From Deltaproteobacteria bacterium (GTDB lineage: Bacteria > Desulfobacterota > Syntrophia > Syntrophales > UBA2192), in the NCBI GenBank assembly GCA_026388445.1, contig JAPLJU010000170.1:1-17615 (forward strand): a stretch of 17,615 bases of DNA. Direction: 5' to 3'. How positions within the stretch are numbered: position 1 is the first letter of the stretch; the number at the start of each line of letters is the position of its first letter. Shown in pieces: positions 14,903-17,615 of the stretch. A program made the translations under genes and the position numbers. Under the pieces are notes generated by a model. It saw only the letters and a list, made by a program, of their open reading frames with translations, ran no database searches and had not been told where the DNA came from.

Positions 14903-15748
14903 GTGACCATCATAAAGGATGATGACATCAAAAAAGCGGTGAAAGAGGGCTACGGGAAGATTGCCAGCCAGGGTCTCACATGCTGCGGCACGGTGGATTC
15001 ATGCTGCGGCCCGCGCGACACTGCGGAGATCGGGAGGAACCTGGGCTACAGTGCCGATGATCTTCGATCCGTGCCAGAAGGATCGAATCTCGGTCTCGGA
15101 TGCGGGAATCCCATTGCACTCGCGTCGCTTGCTGAAGGCGAAACGGTTGTCGACCTGGGGTCGGGAGCCGGGTTCGATTGTTTCCTCGCTGCCGGTCGGG
15201 TGGGCAAGAGCGGACGGGTCATCGGTGTGGACATGACACCCGAGATGATCGAGCGGGCGAGGGGTAATGCGGAGAAAGACGGTTTCGAAAACGTGGAGTT
15301 TCGTTTCGGTGAGATAGAAAACCTGCCCGTGGATGCAAATACAGCCGATTGCGTGATTTCAAATTGCGTCATCAACCTCTCGCCGGACAAGGGCCAGGTA
15401 TTCAGGGAGGCCTTCCGGGTCCTGAAGCCGGGCGGGAGGGTCATGGTATCCGACATCGTCCTGCTCAAGGAATTGCCCCCTACCGTCAGGGACTCCATTG
15501 AGGCCTACATCGGCTGCCTTGCCGGGGCAAGCCTTCGGGACGAATACATGCAGGCAGTGAGGAATGCGGGATTCGAAAATGTCCGAGTCCTCGATCAAAC
15601 CTCATTTCCCGTCGAATTTGCCGTGAACGACCCCATCGCGCAGGCCATCATGGAAAAGGCAAATCTCGGGTTGGAGGATGTGAGGGATCTTGCCCGCTCG
15701 GTTGTGAGCATCAGGATCCAGGCGGTGAAACCGAAAAAGAACGCTTAG
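14903..15748 (+). CDS. arsM: Arsenite S-adenosylmethionine methyltransferase
   Basis: Methylates trivalent arsenic using S-adenosylmethionine, a detoxification step that yields mono- to trimethylated arsenicals. The 281 residues hold a class I methyltransferase fold with the SAM-binding motif VVDLGSGAGFDCF (82-94) and acidic Asp110. Three cysteines, Cys67 in LGLGCGNP, Cys155 in SNCVINLS and Cys205 in IGCLAGAS, match the arsenite-binding triad of ArsM enzymes. Extra Cys pairs near the N-terminus (Cys27-Cys28 and Cys34-Cys35) are also common in the family. GTG 14903 is the start, with GGAGG seven bases upstream. The gene sits between a Cys-rich AbrB-like protein and a selenoprotein gene 14 bases downstream, so the three are probably expressed together. 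Confidence 0.95.
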   Translation: MTIIKDDDIKKAVKEGYGKIASQGLTCCGTVDSCCGPRDTAEIGRNLGYSADDLRSVPEGSNLGLGCGNPIALASLAEGETVVDLGSGAGFDCFLAAGRVGKSGRVIGVDMTPEMIERARGNAEKDGFENVEFRFGEIENLPVDANTADCVISNCVINLSPDKGQVFREAFRVLKPGGRVMVSDIVLLKELPPTVRDSIEAYIGCLAGASLRDEYMQAVRNAGFENVRVLDQTSFPVEFAVNDPIAQAIMEKANLGLEDVRDLARSVVSIRIQAVKPKKNA

Positions 15749-15762
15749 TGGGGAGGGGAGAT

Positions 15763-16227
15763 ATGACACCTCAGCAGATGGAAGAAAAGGCCAGGGCGCT
15801 TTTCATGAAAAACTACCACTGAAGCCAGGCCGTTCTTGCGGTCGGGCAAGAAAAGCTTGGGTTTGCGGATTCGAATCTCGTCAAGGCCATGGACATCTTC
15901 GGCGGGGGCCTCGGGGCTCACGGGGAGGTCTGCGGTGCCGTCGTCGGGGGGCTCGCGGCGCTGAGCCTGCGTTATGGCCGGGTGGACGGTGAGGGACAGG
16001 CCGGCATGAAAATGTGGTCCTGCGCCTTCCATTTCATGAAGCGTTTTCGCGAGGAAGCCGGGGAAGGGAGCATCCTGTGCCGCGATATCGTGAACGTAAA
16101 CTGGATGGACCCGAAACAGGCCAAGGCCTATCATGAGGGGGAAAAGTTTTTGAAGTGCGCGGGACTCACGGGAAAGGCGGCCCGGATCATGGGGGAGGTG
16201 CTGGATTTCGCCGAGGCAAAGAAGTAG
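15763..16227 (+). CDS. C_GCAxxG_C_C family selenoprotein (in-frame TGA read as selenocysteine at residue 20)
   Basis: The frame from ATG 15763 (with GGGGAGGGGAG just upstream) runs through a TGA at 15820-15822 to TAG 16225-16227, giving 154 residues. On both sides of the TGA the sequence is that of the C_GCAxxG_C_C redox family. The TGA sits at the first conserved Cys (NYHUSQAVLA where others have NCSQAV). FGGGLGAHGEVCGAVVGG (Cys57), Cys87, Cys106 and Cys132 supply the later cysteines. A SECIS-like hairpin begins three bases after the TGA. Reading TGA as stop would leave a useless 19-residue peptide. The family is thought to be redox-active; its substrate is unknown. It lies 14 bases after arsM in the same operon. 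Coordinates are for the full readthrough product. Confidence 0.88.
15825..15860 (+). promoter_or_regulatory. Bacterial SECIS-like hairpin
   Basis: Directly after the TGA, CCAGGC (15825-15830) pairs with GCTTGG (15855-15860), including one G-U pair. A 2x2 internal loop follows, and TTCTTGC (15833-15839) pairs with GCAAGAA (15846-15852). The six-base apical loop is GGUCGG. The GGUC loop lies 17 bases after the TGA, close to the 18 bases seen in E. coli fdhF, whose loop also contains GGUC. This is what SelB needs to decode UGA as selenocysteine. Confidence 0.85.
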
Positions 16228-16294
16228 GCGCGCACCAACAAAACACTGTCCTGGGTATCAGCAAGAGAAGGATCTCCTGCCGGACTTGCAGCGA

Positions 16295-16831
16295 TCAACT
16301 GCCCGTCAGCTTTTTCAGCTCTTCCTCGAAAACCCTGTAGGTGGCGCTTCCGAAGAGGACGAAACGGACGAGCTCGATTTCCGGGTGTTCCTTCATGTAG
16401 TCCATGGACGTCTTGAGGGCGATGCGGGCCGCCTATTCCAGGGGATAACCGTAGGCGCCGGCACTCAGGGCCGGGAAGGCGATGCTTTTGATCTTGTTGG
16501 CCGATGCCAGCTTCAGGCACTCCAGGTAGGCACTCTTCAGCAAATCCGCCTCACCCTTCGACCCGTCCCGGTAGATGGGTCCCACGGCGTGGATGACGTG
16601 CCTGGCCTTCAGGTTACCGCCCGTTGTGATCACGGCCTTGCCGGTCGGGCATCCGCCGATCTTGCGGCACTCCTCCATGATTGCGGACCCTCCGGCCCGG
16701 TGTATGGCACCGTCCACGCCCCCGCCGCCAGCGAGTCTTGAGTTGGCCGCGTTGACGATGGCTTCGGTTTCTTCCTTCGTGATATCCCCCTCAACGAGAG
16801 AAAGCCTTGATTTGTTGATCCTGACCTCCAT
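16295..16831 (-). pseudogene. Macro-domain protein (ADP-ribose-binding, YmdB-like) interrupted by an in-frame TAG
   Basis: Codons 1-132 encode a typical macro domain with GDIT (15-18), NAANSRLAGGGGVDGAIHRAG (27-47) and the SAGAYGYP loop (123-130), the ADP-ribose or O-acetyl-ADP-ribose binding elements. A TAG at 16433-16435 replaces codon 133. The same frame then continues 45 codons of clear family sequence (AARIALKTS, LVRFVLFGSATYRVFEEELKK) to TGA 16295-16297, giving a normal total of 178 codons. The stop is one base from GAG or CAG, so this is a nonsense mutation or a sequencing error. Loss of the C-terminal helix and strand probably disables the product. Its ATG lies three bases after the stop of the upstream phosphoglycerate-mutase-like gene, with AAAGGAG as ribosome-binding site. 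Confidence 0.82.
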
Positions 16832-16834
16832 GGC

Positions 16835-17615
16835 CTAACTCCTTTCTGAAATCTTTCTTCCCTCACCGTGGACGAGCATCCGGTAGGTCTTTTCAATTCG
16901 ATCCCAGTTTTCCTCACGGTCCATGGACCAGTAGCGTCCGATGACGGATACCACTTTTCCGAGGGAGATCTCGGCGGCTCTCTTCTCGATCGTCTCGACA
17001 TAGTTGGCGCCGCTTTCCGGCATCTCCCCCCGCCGCCCCAGCATGGCGTGAATGAACAGGTTTTTCACGCCCTCCTTTCCGGCCATGTCCATCAGGGCGA
17101 AGAGGTGGTCAATGGAGCCGTGTGAACTGAAGAAGGACACGATGCCCATGAGATGGAGAGCTGTCTCTTTTGACCGGCAGGCCCTCATGGTTTCGATGAA
17201 GGCCTTATTCCGGAAAAAGGACCCGTCGGAAATGGCCATTTCGATTTTCAACCGGTCCGAGTATATCCGCCGGCCGGCGCCGATGTGCAGGTGTCCCGCC
17301 TCGGAGTTTCCAACGGTCCCCTCGGGCAGGCCCACCGCCGACCCGGCGGCCTTGAGCCGCGTGTTCGGGTAACGGGTGAGAAGGTCATCCATGACGGGGG
17401 TTGCGGCCCTTGCGATCAGGTTGCCGTCGCAACGATCGTTGATGCCCCAACCGTCAAGGATGAGGACGAGGAGGCGCTCGGCGGGACGATGACTTTTCCC
17501 GATGAGCGACGAGCCCGTCATGGCTTCGGGCTTTCGCAGGCCGAGGAGCTGCAGGACCGTCGGCGCGATGTCCGTCAGATCTCCTCCGTCTCTCAATCCG
17601 GCTTTTTCTTTTTCA
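16835..17615 (-). CDS. Partial ORF joining C-terminal and N-terminal parts of cofactor-independent phosphoglycerate mutase
   Basis: The frame is open to the window edge, so its start is unseen; TTG 17596 is only an internal codon. Counting from there, residues 2-32 (RDGGDLTDIAPTVLQLLGL, MTGSSLI) match the C-terminal end of a 2,3-bisphosphoglycerate-independent mutase. After an eight-residue linker, residues 41-245 match the N-terminal half: LVLILDGWG with the metal Asp, GLPEGTVGNSEAGHLHIGAGR with the catalytic Ser, LHLMGIVS, and IGRYWSMDREENWDR. The usual DGRD motif is LGRRG here, and the GGVHSH motif reads SSHGS. The ORF ends inside the transferase domain, where a normal enzyme has nearly 300 more residues. 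The stop is followed three bases later by the macro-domain start, so the short end looks natural. Function as a mutase is uncertain. Confidence 0.75.
   Translation of the reverse strand, partial: EKEKAGLRDGGDLTDIAPTVLQLLGLRKPEAMTGSSLIGKSHRPAERLLVLILDGWGINDRCDGNLIARAATPVMDDLLTRYPNTRLKAAGSAVGLPEGTVGNSEAGHLHIGAGRRIYSDRLKIEMAISDGSFFRNKAFIETMRACRSKETALHLMGIVSFFSSHGSIDHLFALMDMAGKEGVKNLFIHAMLGRRGEMPESGANYVETIEKRAAEISLGKVVSVIGRYWSMDREENWDRIEKTYRMLVHGEGRKISERS

Noticed and set aside
15820..15822. TGA in the C_GCAxxG_C_C gene as a simple nonsense mutation
   Set aside because: It falls exactly on the conserved Cys position, the downstream frame is fully preserved, and a GGUC-loop hairpin sits at the right distance. 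Chance is a poor explanation.
16433..16435. TAG in the macro-domain gene as a pyrrolysine codon
   Set aside because: TAG is used as a normal stop by several genes here, the position is an ordinary Glu/Gln-like site in the family, and no pyl genes are visible.

Overview
The window reads as a chromosomal stretch from an anaerobic Gram-negative bacterium, most likely a deltaproteobacterium (Desulfobacterota). The inference rests on a type I secretion system, two lipoproteins, a MotAB stator behind a sigma-54 promoter, a PEP-CTERM protein, and an ArsM operon with a selenocysteine-encoding gene. No rRNA, tRNA or CRISPR array was seen.

Region 1 (1-4456, + strand) is a type I secretion operon: a 5'-truncated TolC-like outer-membrane factor, an HlyB-type ABC exporter with a degenerate C39-like domain, and an HlyD-type adaptor. 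It ends at a bidirectional terminator (4498-4528). Region 2 (4562-8871, - strand) converges on it. It encodes a beta-propeller lipoprotein and then a 1046-residue RTX protein whose first 90 residues carry the calcium-loop and His-Asp motifs of phospholipase A2. The RTX protein is the obvious candidate cargo.

Region 3 (about 8926-11313) is a patchwork. It holds a repeat and hairpin cluster, a REP-associated tyrosine transposase inside 25-bp inverted repeats, a two-repeat DUF1508 protein and an unrecognised small lipoprotein. The 260-base gap 8926-9185 holds only the repeats, the hairpin and the transposon left end; I see no convincing promoter for the lipoprotein gene. The gap 10065-10291 holds the transposon right end and nothing else I can name.

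Region 4 (11555-13207, - strand) is a MotA/MotB-like pair with four-base overlap, a sigma-54 promoter and a terminator-like hairpin. A doubtful small ORF (13246-13509) and a PEP-CTERM protein with its own promoter and terminator follow. The 344-base gap 14283-14626 holds the PEP-CTERM promoter, a second copy of the interspersed repeat, and the promoter plus operator-like dyad of the next operon.

Region 5 (14534-16227, + strand) is the most interesting part: a Cys-rich AbrB-like protein, an ArsM arsenite methyltransferase, and a C_GCAxxG_C_C family protein in which the first conserved Cys is replaced by an in-frame TGA. A strong SECIS-like hairpin with a GGUC apical loop lies directly after that TGA, so the gene almost certainly encodes a selenoprotein and a standard gene caller would truncate it. 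Region 6 (16295-17615, - strand) has a macro-domain gene broken by an in-frame TAG. Upstream of it is a partial ORF in which the C-terminal end of a cofactor-independent phosphoglycerate mutase runs straight into a second N-terminal half.
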